From the NCBI GenBank assembly GCA_023419535.1, contig JAEZXX010000064.1:1-64000 (forward strand): DNA of 64,000 bases, written 5' to 3'. Position 1 is the stretch's first letter. Every line of letters starts with the position of its first letter. Positions 1 through 8,767 of the stretch are shown here, in pieces. A program made the position numbers and the translations under genes. The stretch is from Pseudomonadota bacterium. GTDB taxonomy: Bacteria > Pseudomonadota > Alphaproteobacteria > Rhizobiales > Rhizobiaceae. The notes below the pieces were generated by a model. It did no database searches. It was not told where the DNA came from and worked only from the letters and a program-made list of their open reading frames with translations.

Positions 1-398
1 CCGGCCGCCGGGGGGGGGGGCCCCCGGACTCGAGAGGTCCGGGCGCGGGACGGCCTGCGACGCGACGACATCCGCTCGGCAGCCGGCGGATGCGGGCCCG
101 GCCTGTGCAGGCCTTCCCCGCCGGCGAGCCGTTGCGCGGCCAGCCGTCGTCCGACGAGCTTTGCCGGCCCGGCCAGACGCCGCTCGTCGCGGCGTCGCCG
201 CCCGAAACGGCCTCGCCGGCCCCGCCGTCATCGCGCGGCTTCCATTGCGGCGGTGAAATCTGCTATCGGCCGACGCCCACGGGCGATCGGGTCCGACCCC
301 GCGCGAGAGCGGCAGGCTCGCCTCGCATAGATTCGACATCACGCGCCGCGGACGCCCTCGGCTCCCGCGCCGGCGCATACGATTTGAGGAACGACACG
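1..398. other. No gene recognised upstream of gapR
   Basis: I see no convincing coding sequence here. Open frames that cross the segment have no ribosome binding site and no recognisable protein; the longest is only an upstream extension of the gapR frame. A G/C homopolymer run lies near positions 10-26. The promoter of gapR is presumably within the last 100 bases, but I could not pick out -35 and -10 boxes with confidence. Confidence 0.5.
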
Positions 399-662
399 AT
401 GTCCGAGACGATGGAGGCTTCGGCCGAGACCAACGTCGCCGCCGAGGAGCTGCGCTCCTTCATCGAGCGCGTCGAGCGCCTGGAGGAGGAGAAGAAGACC
501 ATCTCCGACGACATCAAGGACGTCTACGGCGAGGCCAAGGGCCGGGGCTACGACGTCAAGGTGCTGCGCAAGATCGTCTCGCTGCGCAAGCAGGATCGCA
601 ACGAGCGCGCCGAGCAGGAGGCGATCCTCGACCTCTACATGCAGGCGCTGGGCATGAACTGA
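399..662 (+). CDS. gapR: GapR-like DUF2312 (UPF0335) nucleoid-associated protein
   Basis: An 87-residue protein of the DUF2312/UPF0335 family. The Caulobacter member, GapR, binds AT-rich, overtwisted DNA ahead of replication and transcription machinery. The sequence shows the family pattern: a charged helical stretch ([19 protein letters not shown], residues 24-42) followed by the conserved [18 protein letters not shown] block (residues 43-60) and a short C-terminal helix. The frame is open far upstream, but the start at 399 is chosen because family members begin just before this helix and a GAGGA ribosome binding site sits at 386-390. It appears monocistronic. The family assignment is firm; the role is by homology. 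Confidence 0.93.
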   Translation: MSETMEASAETNVAAEELRSFIERVERLEEEKKTISDDIKDVYGEAKGRGYDVKVLRKIVSLRKQDRNERAEQEAILDLYMQALGMN

Positions 663-843
663 CGGGAGCGGGACGGCCGGCACTCCCCGCTCGCGCCCAG
701 CGGGGCGCGCCGCATCGCGTCGCGATCCCCCGCGGCGCCGTTTCCGAGCGTTCGCCGCGCCATATGTCTTCGCGGGACCGGTCCATCCCGGACCGATCCT
801 CTCCCGGGGCGAGCCTTCGCCCCGCGCTCGAAAGGCATGGCCC

Positions 844-2391
844 GTGACCGCCCCCCTCCTCACGCGACGTGTCTTTCTGGCGTCCTCGGCCGCGGCCTCG
901 CTTCTGGGCGCGGCGGGCGCGCGGGCGCAGGTCGTCGGCCCCTTCGAGACGCGCAGCGCCATCGGCGACGAGGTGCGCGAGCGGGCGCGGGCGCTGAGTC
1001 TGAAGCCCTTCGTGGAGAAGCCCACCGTCGCGGGCAATCTGACCTACGACCAGTACCGGTCGATCGGATTCGACTTCGGGCAGGCCCTGTGGGCGGGCGA
1101 GGACGACCTCGCCTTCCGCGCCGACTTCTTCCACGTGGGCGGGCTCTACCAGCGCGCGGTCGAGCTCTTCGAGGTCGCCGACGGCAGCGCGCGGCCGATC
1201 CGCTACCGGGCGGACATGTTCGACTTCGGCGAGGAGGAGGAGGCGATCCGCGAGGTCGCCGGTCCCGCCTTCGCGGGGCTGCGGCTGCACTATCCGCTGA
1301 ACGGGCTGAACATCTCCGAGTTCGCGGTCTTCCTCGGCGCGAGCTATTTCCGGGCCATCGGGTTGGACGGCCGCTACGGCCTCTCGGCGCGGGGCCTCGC
1401 GATCCGCTCCGGGCTGGAGCGGGAGGAGTTCCCCCGCTTCGAGACCTTCTGGCTCGAACGGCCCGCGCCCGGCGACAGCGCCCTGACGCTCCACGCGCTG
1501 ATGGACAGCGAAAGCGTGTCGGGCGCCTTCCGCTTCGTGATCGCGCCGGGCGAATCGACGGTGATGGACGTCTCGGCCTCGCTCTTTCCCCGCCGGGAGA
1601 TCGAGCATCTCGGCCTCGCCCCGATCACCTCCATGTTCATGCGCGGCGAGGCCGACCGCGGCGACTTCTCCGACTTCCGCCCGCAGGTGCACGATTCGGA
1701 GGCGCTGTCGCTGCGCACCGGCGCCAACGACTGGATGTGGCGGCCGCTGCGGAACCCCGAGACCGTCGACATCAGCGCCTATGCCGACGACAACATCCAG
1801 GGCTTCGGGCTCATCCAGCGCGACCGGGACTTCAACCACTATCTCGATCTGGAGGCGCGCTACGACCTTCGCCCCGGCCTCTGGGTGGAGCCCGTCGGCG
1901 AGTGGGGGCCGGGCGAGGTGCGCCTGGTCGAGCTGCCGACGCCCGACGAGACGCAGGACAACATCGTCGCCTTCTGGACGCCGGAGACGCCGCCCGCGCC
2001 CGGCGAGGAGCTCGCCTACCGCTACCGGCTCCACTGGGGGCCGAACCCGCCGGTCAACACGGTCCTGGCGCGCGTCGTCGGAACCTATTCGGGCGTGGGC
2101 GGCATCGCCTCGAGCCCCGATCCGACCCTGCGCAAGTTCGTGATCGACTTCTCCGGCGGGCCGCTCGGGCAACTTGCCGCCGACGTGGAGATCGAGGTGG
2201 ACGCGCGCGCGACGAACGCCGAGATCGTCGCCTCCACCATCCTGCCCAATGCGCCCATGGCCGGCTGGCGGGTGTTTCTCGACGTGCGGGCCGAGCTCGG
2301 CTCGGAACCGGAGATCGCCTGCGTGCTGCGGCTGGACGGCCGTGTGCTGTCGGAGTTCTGGACGGCCCGCTGGCATCCGACGGATCGCTGA
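844..2391 (+). CDS. Glucan biosynthesis protein, OpgG/OpgD family, Tat-exported
   Basis: A 515-residue periplasmic protein of the MdoG/OpgG/OpgD family, which acts on the backbone of osmoregulated periplasmic (cyclic) beta-glucans. The GTG start is followed by a twin-arginine signal, TRRVFLASSAAAS, and a probable cleavage after ARAQ near residue 30; a Tat signal is the OpgD-like feature. The conserved N-terminal family region is clear (KPFVEKPTVAGNLTYDQY, then FHVGGLYQRAVELFEV). Length fits the family. No glucosyltransferase partner gene (opgH) is adjacent, so the substrate class is inferred from family only. I cannot decide between OpgG and OpgD. Confidence 0.88.
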   Translation: MTAPLLTRRVFLASSAAASLLGAAGARAQVVGPFETRSAIGDEVRERARALSLKPFVEKPTVAGNLTYDQYRSIGFDFGQALWAGEDDLAFRADFFHVGGLYQRAVELFEVADGSARPIRYRADMFDFGEEEEAIREVAGPAFAGLRLHYPLNGLNISEFAVFLGASYFRAIGLDGRYGLSARGLAIRSGLEREEFPRFETFWLERPAPGDSALTLHALMDSESVSGAFRFVIAPGESTVMDVSASLFPRREIEHLGLAPITSMFMRGEADRGDFSDFRPQVHDSEALSLRTGANDWMWRPLRNPETVDISAYADDNIQGFGLIQRDRDFNHYLDLEARYDLRPGLWVEPVGEWGPGEVRLVELPTPDETQDNIVAFWTPETPPAPGEELAYRYRLHWGPNPPVNTVLARVVGTYSGVGGIASSPDPTLRKFVIDFSGGPLGQLAADVEIEVDARATNAEIVASTILPNAPMAGWRVFLDVRAELGSEPEIACVLRLDGRVLSEFWTARWHPTDR

Positions 2392-2455
2392 CGGAGGCCT
2401 CGTTTGCGCCGTGCGTTTGCGATCTAGATTGGCGACGACAGCAGCGGGACGCCCC

Positions 2456-3451
2456 ATGACCAGCCACACAATCATCCTGAACGCCGAGACCTTCGACCTC
2501 GACCGCACCCACGAGAGCCTCGCGGAACTCAACGAGAGGATCATGGCCTTCCAGGCGGAGAAGCCGAGCCCGTGGTCCTTCCCGCTCGACGCGGTCCGGC
2601 AGGCGCGGCGCGAGGGCAAGGGCGTCTTCCCCGGCCTGACCCCCGACCCGCGCGGCGAGGACATCACCATCAAGGGGCGCGGCGGGCACGCGATCGGGGC
2701 CCGGATCATCCGGCCGCAGGGCCGCGAGGCGCGCGGCACCTATCTTCATGTCCACGGCGGCGGCTGGGTCTTCGGCGAGCCGGCCGAGAACGATTCGCGC
2801 CTGCGCACGCTGGCCGACGCGACCGGCCTCGTCACGCTCTCGGTCGACTATCGCCTCGCGCCCGAGCATCCGTTCCCGGCCGGCCCGGACGATTGCGAGG
2901 ACGTGGCGCTCGCCCTGTCGCGCGGGGAGATCGCCGATCTGCCGACGGGCTTCCTGGCCATCGGGGGCGAATCGGCGGGAGCGCACCTCTCCGTCCTGAC
3001 CCTGCTGCGCCTGCGCGACAACCATCGCTCGACCCCGTTCAGGGCCGCCAATCTGGTCGCGGGCTGCTACGACCTGTCGCTGACGCCGAGCGTTCGCAAT
3101 TTCGGGGAGAAGCGACTCGTCCTCAACACCGACGACGTGAAGGAGTTCGTGCTGCGCTTCGTGCCGGACTCCCAGCCGTTGATGGACGCCGCCGTCTCGC
3201 CGCTGTACGCCGATCTGGCGGGCCTGCCCCCGGCGCTCTTCACGGTCGGCACGCGCGACCTGCTTCTCGACGACACGCTGTTCATGGCGGCGCGCTGGAT
3301 GGCCGCCGGCAACGCGGCGACGCTCTCCACCTGGACGGGCGGCGCTCACGTCTTCCAGGCCTTCGACATCGCCTCCGCGCACGCCTCCAACGCCGAGATG
3401 GCCGATTTTCTCGCCCGCGCGCTCGGGGATCCGGGGGCCGTCGCCGCTTGA
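2456..3451 (+). CDS. Alpha/beta hydrolase, HSL/acetyl-esterase type
   Basis: A 331-residue cytosolic hydrolase. It carries the hormone-sensitive-lipase oxyanion motif HVHGGGWVFG (near residue 99), the nucleophile elbow GGESAGAH (Ser near residue 173), an Asp in the GTRDLLLDD region and a late His in GGAHVF, giving a full Ser-Asp-His triad. Such enzymes cleave short-chain esters or similar compounds; the real substrate cannot be read from sequence. The ATG start is followed by a family-like N-terminus (MTSHTIILNAETFD); the frame extends upstream into the previous gene but without a ribosome binding site. It sits 65 bases after the glucan gene and 31 before the DUF952 gene, so cotranscription is possible. 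Confidence 0.85.
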   Translation: MTSHTIILNAETFDLDRTHESLAELNERIMAFQAEKPSPWSFPLDAVRQARREGKGVFPGLTPDPRGEDITIKGRGGHAIGARIIRPQGREARGTYLHVHGGGWVFGEPAENDSRLRTLADATGLVTLSVDYRLAPEHPFPAGPDDCEDVALALSRGEIADLPTGFLAIGGESAGAHLSVLTLLRLRDNHRSTPFRAANLVAGCYDLSLTPSVRNFGEKRLVLNTDDVKEFVLRFVPDSQPLMDAAVSPLYADLAGLPPALFTVGTRDLLLDDTLFMAARWMAAGNAATLSTWTGGAHVFQAFDIASAHASNAEMADFLARALGDPGAVAA

Positions 3452-3482
3452 CGCGACAGGAGGGTTGCGGCACCGCACGTCC

Positions 3483-3827
3483 ATGACGACCATCTACAAG
3501 ATCGTGCCCCGCAGTCTCTGGGACGCAGCGGTGGCGGAAGGCCGGTTCGACGGCGCGCCGGTGGATTTGGCCGACGGCTACATCCACTTCTCGACCGTAG
3601 ACCAAGTGCGCGAGACGGCCGCCAGACACTTCGCGGGGGAGAGCGACCTGCTGCTCGTCGCCGTCGAGGCCGATGCCCTCGGCGACCTCCTGCGCTTCGA
3701 GCCCTCGCGCGGCGGCGCGCTCTTCCCCCATCTCTACGGCCCGCTCGATCCCGCATCGGCCTCCCGCGTCGCGGAACTGCCGCTCGGGGACGACGGCACC
3801 CATCGCTTTCCGGAGGATGTGCGATGA
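3483..3827 (+). CDS. DUF952 family protein
   Basis: A 114-residue protein of the DUF952 family, a small cytosolic fold found widely in alphaproteobacteria with no established function. The family signature is complete: YKIVPRSLWDAA at the N-terminus, DGYIHFST (residues 32-39), the middle stretch LLLVAVEADAL, and FPHLYGPL near the C-terminus. It overlaps pyrD by four bases (ATGA), which implies coupled translation; the DUF952-pyrD pairing recurs in related genomes from my knowledge of the group. The ATG at 3483 is used because the longer frame lacks a start with a ribosome binding site. Confidence 0.87.
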   Translation: MTTIYKIVPRSLWDAAVAEGRFDGAPVDLADGYIHFSTVDQVRETAARHFAGESDLLLVAVEADALGDLLRFEPSRGGALFPHLYGPLDPASASRVAELPLGDDGTHRFPEDVR

Positions 3828-4939
3828 GCGGGCTCTACGATCTCGCCCGGCCGGCGCTCTTCCGCATGGAGGCGGAGGACGCGCACCGGCTTTCGATCAG
3901 GGCGCTGAAGAGCGGGCTCGTCCCGCGGCGCAACCAGATCGTCGACCCGCGCCTTCGGGTGGAGGTGGCGGGCATCCATTTCCCCAACCCGCTCGGGCTG
4001 GCCGCCGGCTACGACAAGAACGCGGAGGCGCCGGACGCGCTCTTGCGCCTCGGCTTCGGCTTCGTGGAGGTGGGCACCGTCACGCCGCTGCCGCAGCAGG
4101 GCAACCCCCGCCCGCGCATCTTCCGCCTGCCCGAGCAGGGCGCGGTCATCAACCGGCTCGGCTTCAACAACGACGGCCACGCGGACGCCGCGGCCCGGCT
4201 CGACCGGCGTCGCCGCAAGGCCGGCATCGTCGGCGTCAACATCGGCGCGAACAAGGATTCGCCCGACCGCATCAACGACTACGTGATGGGCATCCACCGC
4301 TTCGAGTGCATGGTGGAGTATCTCGTCGTCAACGTCTCCTCGCCGAACACGCCGGGCCTTCGCAATCTGCAGGGCTCGGAGGAGCTGGAGCGCCTGCTGC
4401 CGAGCGTGATCGCGGCGCGCAACGGCGCGGCGGCGATCACCGCCACGCGCCCCTGCCCCGTCTTCCTGAAGGTCGCGCCCGATCTCACGGCGGCCGACAT
4501 CGGCGCCATCGCCGACGCCGCCAAGCGGCACCGGATCGACGGGCTGATCGTCTCCAACACCACGGTCTCGCGCGCCGAGATCGAAGGCTTCCCGGCCGCC
4601 GCCGAACAGGGGGGCCTGTCCGGCCGGCCGCTGATGGCGCGCTCCACCTACGTGCTCGCCGCCTTCCGCCGCGCGCTCGGACCGGAGATGCCGCTGATCG
4701 GCGTCGGCGGCGTCGACAGCGCCGAGAGCGCGCTCGCCAAGATCGAGGCCGGCGCCGACCTCGTCCAGCTCTACACCGCGCTCGTCTACGGCGGGCCGGG
4801 GCTGCCCAAGCGCATCCTCAGGGGCCTTTGCGAGATCATGGACCGCACGCGCGCGCGCTCGATCCACGAGATGCGCGACCGGACGGTGAACGAGGTGCTG
4901 GACCACGGTCCCCCGCCGGGCATGGACGCGGTCGGCTGA
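3824..4939 (+). CDS. pyrD: Dihydroorotate dehydrogenase, quinone-linked (class 2)
   Basis: A 371-residue FMN enzyme that oxidises dihydroorotate to orotate at the inner membrane, the fourth step of UMP synthesis, passing electrons to quinone. Seen: the N-terminal membrane-association helices typical of class 2 (LYDLARPALFRMEAEDAHRL), the FMN/substrate motif AAGYDKNAEAP, TVTPLPQQGNPRPRIFRLP, the catalytic-serine motif NVSSPNTPGLR near residue 172, and the FMN phosphate site GVGGVDSAESA followed by LVQLYTALVYGGP. Length is normal. Translation is coupled to DUF952 through an ATGA overlap. Confidence 0.96.
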   Translation: MSGLYDLARPALFRMEAEDAHRLSIRALKSGLVPRRNQIVDPRLRVEVAGIHFPNPLGLAAGYDKNAEAPDALLRLGFGFVEVGTVTPLPQQGNPRPRIFRLPEQGAVINRLGFNNDGHADAAARLDRRRRKAGIVGVNIGANKDSPDRINDYVMGIHRFECMVEYLVVNVSSPNTPGLRNLQGSEELERLLPSVIAARNGAAAITATRPCPVFLKVAPDLTAADIGAIADAAKRHRIDGLIVSNTTVSRAEIEGFPAAAEQGGLSGRPLMARSTYVLAAFRRALGPEMPLIGVGGVDSAESALAKIEAGADLVQLYTALVYGGPGLPKRILRGLCEIMDRTRARSIHEMRDRTVNEVLDHGPPPGMDAVG

Positions 4940-4947
4940 GCGCATCC

Positions 4948-5856
4948 TTGGCGCTCCCGCTCGTCCACCACCCCGCCTTCGACGCGCGGTTCGATCCGGC
5001 GCACCGCTTTCCTATGGGCAAGTTCACGCGGCTGGCGCAGATCCTGGTCGAGGACGGGCTCGTCGGCCCGGACGGCTGGCACGTGCCCGAGCCGGCGGAG
5101 GCCGAGCTCCTCTCGCGGGCGCACGACCCGGCCTACGTCACCCAGGTCCTGACACAGAGCGTGCCGCCGGCGATCGAGAAGGCGATCGGCTTTCCCGTCG
5201 ACGCGCGCGTCGCGATGCGCTCGGCCTGCGCCTGCGGCGGCACGCTCCTCGCCGCCCGGCTGGCGATGGAGCACGGCATCGCCTGCAACACGGCGGGCGG
5301 CAGCCACCACGCCGGGCGCTCCGGCGGCGCCGGCTTCTCGGTCTTCAATGACGTGGCGGTGGCGGCAGCTACGCTTCTCCACGAGCGCAGCGTCGGGCGC
5401 ATCCTCGTCTTCGACTGCGACGTCCACCAGGGCGACGGCACGGCCCGCATCTTCGAGGACGAGCCGGACGTCGTCACCGTCTCGATTCACGCCGAGAAGA
5501 ACTATCCGGAGAAGAAGGCCCGCTCGGACTTCGACGTGCCGCTCCCCGACGGAACCGGCGACGACGCCTATCTGAGGGTGCTGGAGGAGACGCTGGAGCG
5601 CACGGCCTGGCTCGGCGCCTTCGACATCGTCTTCTACAATGCCGGGGTCGATCCTCACCGCGACGACCGTCTCGGCCGCCTGTCGCTCACCGACGCCGGC
5701 CTGATGGCGCGCGACCGACGCGTGATCGGCTTCTACCGCGACCTCGGCCTGCCGGTCGCCTGCGTCATCGGCGGCGGATACTCCCGCGACATCGAGGCCG
5801 TGTCGCGCCGCCACACGATCGTGCACCGCGCGGCGGCGGAGTTCTTCCGGTCTTAG
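4948..5856 (+). CDS. Histone-deacetylase-family amidohydrolase
   Basis: A 302-residue zinc hydrolase of the bacterial HDAC/acetoin-utilisation family, which removes acyl groups from small amines or lysine side chains. Conserved sites: the GGSHHAGRSGGAGFSVFND block with His120-His121, zinc ligands in FDCDVHQGDGT (Asp158, His160) and in YNAGVDPH (Asp235), and the GGGYS loop near residue 275. The start is inferred as TTG, eight bases after pyrD, because the next in-frame ATG would remove conserved sequence; the ribosome binding site is weak. The native substrate is unknown. Close spacing suggests cotranscription with pyrD. Confidence 0.88.
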   Translation: MALPLVHHPAFDARFDPAHRFPMGKFTRLAQILVEDGLVGPDGWHVPEPAEAELLSRAHDPAYVTQVLTQSVPPAIEKAIGFPVDARVAMRSACACGGTLLAARLAMEHGIACNTAGGSHHAGRSGGAGFSVFNDVAVAAATLLHERSVGRILVFDCDVHQGDGTARIFEDEPDVVTVSIHAEKNYPEKKARSDFDVPLPDGTGDDAYLRVLEETLERTAWLGAFDIVFYNAGVDPHRDDRLGRLSLTDAGLMARDRRVIGFYRDLGLPVACVIGGGYSRDIEAVSRRHTIVHRAAAEFFRS

Positions 5857-6125
5857 CCGCCGCGCCCCGACTTCATCAGACGCGAGATCAGGAAGACGGG
5901 CACCACGATGACGGCGCCGAGCAGGAAATATTCGGCGGCGCGGCCGAGCGAGCCGAACACCATGCTCCAGGCGTCGCGGAAGAGGTCCACGACCCAGTCG
6001 ACGAGATCGAACGGGTGGATGTCGAACCAGGACAGCAGGATCCCGACCGCCAGCGACATCAGCGCCAGCTTCAACAGCACCGACAGCGGCGACCCGCCGA
6101 GGAATCTCGATACGCTTCCGGACAT
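5853..6125 (-). CDS. DUF6460 small membrane protein
   Basis: A 90-residue inner-membrane protein. An amphipathic N-terminus is followed by a hydrophobic segment (LLKLALMSLAVGILLSWF), the signature stretch DIHPFDLVDWV, and a second membrane segment (YFLLGAVIVVPVFLISRL) ending in a basic tail. This arrangement matches the DUF6460 family of alphaproteobacteria, whose function is unknown. It converges on the HDAC-like gene, with the two 3' ends overlapping by four bases. Confidence 0.75.
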   Translation of the reverse strand: MSGSVSRFLGGSPLSVLLKLALMSLAVGILLSWFDIHPFDLVDWVVDLFRDAWSMVFGSLGRAAEYFLLGAVIVVPVFLISRLMKSGRGG

Positions 6126-6196
6126 CGGTGCACCCTGTCTGTCGTCCCGGCGGCAGAGGTAGGCGGCCGGGGCCGTCATCGCAAGCAGGGGGACCC

Positions 6197-7855
6197 TCAG
6201 ACCGGCAGCATCGCCTGCAGCGTCTCCAGCCGGTCCGCCTCGGCCGCCGGCTTGTCCCAGCGCAGGCGATTGACGCGCGGGAAGCGCATCGCGACGCCGG
6301 ACTTGTGGCGGGTGGACCGCGCCAGCCCCTCGAAGGCGACCTCCAGCACCAGCCCGTGGTCTCGGGTGGCGCGCACCGAACGGACCGGGCCGAAGCGCTC
6401 GATCGTGTTGTCGCGCACGAACTTGTCGATGCGCTTCAGCTCCTCGTCGGTGAAGCCGAAATAGGCCTTGCCGACCGGCACCAGTTCCGGCTCCTCGTCC
6501 GTCCCCGTCCAGACCCCGAACGTGTAGTCCGAGTAGAAGCTCGAGCGCTTGCCGTGGCCGCGCTGGGCGTACATCAGCACCGCGTCGATCAGATGCGGGT
6601 CCTGCTTCCACTTGAACCAGGGCCCCTTCGGGCGGCCGGGGACGTAAGGGCTGTCCCAGCGCTTCAGCATCACCCCCTCGATCACCGAATGGGGCGGATC
6701 GGCGCGTAGGCGCCCGAGCGCCGCAAAATCCTCGAAGGGCAGAAAGGGCGAGACGTCGAAGCGCGTCGGCTCCAGATGCCGCACGAAGGCGTCGAGCCGC
6801 TCGCGCCGTGTGGCGTAGGGCAGCGCGCGCAGGTCCTCGGCGCCGTCCTGCAGGAGGTCGTAGGTCCGCAGGAAAACCGGGTGCTTCTTCATCACGGCGG
6901 CCGAAACGCTCTTGCGGTTCAGCCGCTGCTGGAGGTCGGAGAAGGTGCCGACGACGATGTCGTCCTGCATCCTGCCCTTCCTTGGGTCGAGCGCCGGCTT
7001 TCCGGGCCTGCCCGGCCGCGCGACCAGAAGCTCGCCGTCGAGCGAGCCGTCATAGGTCATGAAGTCGAGGAGGTCCGGGAAGGAGCCCGAGATGTCGTCG
7101 CCGGTGCGCGAATAGAGCCGCTTCACCCCGCGCTCCACCGTCGCCTGAACGCGGATGCCGTCCCACTTCCATTCGGCGGCATAATCCGCCGGCGTGACGC
7201 GCGCGTAGTCCGGCTCCTCCAGCGGCTGCGAGAGCATGACCGGCCGGAAGGGCGAGGCTGCGGCCGAGACGGGCTTCTCGCCCCGCCCGTCGAGCCACGA
7301 GAACAGCGCCTCGTAGGGCGGCTCCAGCCCGTGCCAGAGCTCCTCGATCTCGGTGACGTCCTTCTCGCCGTAGTTCGCCAGGGCCTGCTTGGCGAGGCGG
7401 GAGGAGACGCCGATGCGCAGGGCTCCCGTGACGAGCTTCAGGAGCGCGTAGCGGCCGGAGGAGTCGAGCCGGTCGAGCCAGTCCTCCACGAGCCTCGGCC
7501 CCTCCGCGCGGCTCGCCGCGTCGAGCGCGTGGACGACCTCCGCGAGCGTCGGCACGTCGTTGCGCCCGCGCATGCCGTCGTGCGGCGAGGGCCAGACGAG
7601 GGCGATGGTCTCGGCGAGGTCCCCGACATAGTCGTAGGAATAGCCGAACAGCACCTCGTCCATGCGGCTCGCCATCAAGGCCCGCAGCATCGCCGGCTTC
7701 ACCGAGCGGATCTCCAGCCCGCCGGTGAGGACGGCCAGCGCGTAGCCGCGCTCGGGATCGGGCACCTGCCGGAAATGGTCCTCCATCAGCCGCAGCTTGC
7801 CGTTGCGCGAGGGCGTGAGGACGAGCCGGTCGAGGAGTTCGGCGAAGCGCTTCAA
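6197..7855 (-). CDS. ATP-dependent DNA ligase, cisplatin-damage-response type
   Basis: A 552-residue ATP-dependent DNA ligase. The N-terminal alpha-helical DNA-binding domain (about residues 1-200) precedes the adenylation domain with active-site Lys230 in the KWDGIRVQ motif, then RTGDDIS, DGELL and, in motif IV-V positions, EGVMLKRWDSPY. An OB-fold domain closes the protein (from about residue 430). This architecture matches the alphaproteobacterial ligase often found beside a metallo-beta-lactamase-fold exonuclease and a DEXH helicase, a set tied to crosslink repair. Those two partners are absent here; the upstream neighbour is instead a DnaQ-type exonuclease. Confidence 0.92.
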   Translation of the reverse strand: MKRFAELLDRLVLTPSRNGKLRLMEDHFRQVPDPERGYALAVLTGGLEIRSVKPAMLRALMASRMDEVLFGYSYDYVGDLAETIALVWPSPHDGMRGRNDVPTLAEVVHALDAASRAEGPRLVEDWLDRLDSSGRYALLKLVTGALRIGVSSRLAKQALANYGEKDVTEIEELWHGLEPPYEALFSWLDGRGEKPVSAAASPFRPVMLSQPLEEPDYARVTPADYAAEWKWDGIRVQATVERGVKRLYSRTGDDISGSFPDLLDFMTYDGSLDGELLVARPGRPGKPALDPRKGRMQDDIVVGTFSDLQQRLNRKSVSAAVMKKHPVFLRTYDLLQDGAEDLRALPYATRRERLDAFVRHLEPTRFDVSPFLPFEDFAALGRLRADPPHSVIEGVMLKRWDSPYVPGRPKGPWFKWKQDPHLIDAVLMYAQRGHGKRSSFYSDYTFGVWTGTDEEPELVPVGKAYFGFTDEELKRIDKFVRDNTIERFGPVRSVRATRDHGLVLEVAFEGLARSTRHKSGVAMRFPRVNRLRWDKPAAEADRLETLQAMLPV

Positions 7856-7911
7856 GGGTCTCAGGTCCGGCTGGCGGGCAGGATCCTAGATAGGTCGCCG
7901 GGCGCCCTCCG

Positions 7912-8721
7912 TCAGGCCGCGGCTGGCCCGCGCGCGAAGCGGGCGAGCGCGGCCTGGCGCCGCGCCCGCACATGGTGGCGCACGGTGAAGAGCACGTCGG
8001 CGTCCATGTTCGGCTGGCGCCCGAGCCAGTCGAGATAGTCGTCCGGCAATTCGCGCATCGCGACGCCCTTGTGCTTGCCGAAGCGAAGGCGCGCCAGCAG
8101 CGCCGGTTCGGCCGAGACCTTCTCGGCCCGGTCGAGGAAATCGGCGATGTCGGCGCAGCGCGGCATCAGAACCGCGGCGATGGAGCGCAGGAGCACGGCC
8201 GTGCAGACCGCGTCGTAGAGCGCGCGATGCGGATGAAGTCCTGCCAGCATGGGCTCGACGCCCGACAGGTCGAGCGGCACGTACTTCACCAGGCTTTGCA
8301 GACCGTGCGATCGCACCTGCGGGAAGGCGCGCAGCGCCAGCTTGTGGGTGCAGAGCCAGCGCCCGGCCATGCGAAGGCGGGGCCGGTCGAAGTCGGCGCG
8401 CTGCGCGGCGTAGGACGGAGCGCCCGCGAAGGGCGCGCTGGCCTCCGCAAAGCTCGGTGCGCCGAGAAGCATCTCGTCGGTGATGCGATGGACTTTTCGG
8501 GCGTGAGGATTGATCTCCACCCCGCCCGGATCGGCGAGCGACTGCATCGGATTGAAGATCGCGCCGGTGGAGAGATCGAGGTCGATCGAGCCGATTTCGA
8601 TCACCGCGTCCTCGGACAGGCGCTGGCCGGCGGTCTCGGTGTCGATGACTCGCACGACCGGCGAGACCGCCTCGGGAAACAGCGACGGCGTGGTCGCAAG
8701 GGTCGGGAACAGCTCGATCAT
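7912..8721 (-). CDS. DnaQ-like 3'-5' exonuclease with DUF3820 tail
   Basis: A 269-residue protein. The exonuclease fold is of the DEDDh type: VIDTETAG (Asp and Glu at residues 26-28 region), an ISI/EIGSIDLDL strand, a central Asp, and HPHRALYDAVCTAVLL carrying the last His and Asp. The C-terminus has the DUF3820-like block LRFGKHKGVAMRELPDDYLDWL, common in exodeoxyribonuclease X-like enzymes. Expected role is trimming of DNA 3' ends in repair. The start at 8721 is preferred over one 14 codons upstream because the family begins near MIELFPTL. It is transcribed in the same direction as the ligase, 56 bases apart, so a repair operon is plausible. Confidence 0.83.
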   Translation of the reverse strand: MIELFPTLATTPSLFPEAVSPVVRVIDTETAGQRLSEDAVIEIGSIDLDLSTGAIFNPMQSLADPGGVEINPHARKVHRITDEMLLGAPSFAEASAPFAGAPSYAAQRADFDRPRLRMAGRWLCTHKLALRAFPQVRSHGLQSLVKYVPLDLSGVEPMLAGLHPHRALYDAVCTAVLLRSIAAVLMPRCADIADFLDRAEKVSAEPALLARLRFGKHKGVAMRELPDDYLDWLGRQPNMDADVLFTVRHHVRARRQAALARFARGPAAA

Positions 8722-8767
8722 GGCGTGCGGAACCAAGATCGGCGTTCCGTGCCGTCCATGCAAGCGC

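Noticed and set aside
10..26. G/C homopolymer run near the window start as a regulatory element
   Set aside because: A simple run with no associated gene start; nothing further supports a function.
556..3493. Very long open frames on the minus strand opposite the glucan and hydrolase genes
   Set aside because: They are codon-phase shadows of high-GC genes on the other strand: arginine/alanine/glycine-rich, no family motif, no ribosome binding site, while the plus strand has clear enzymes.
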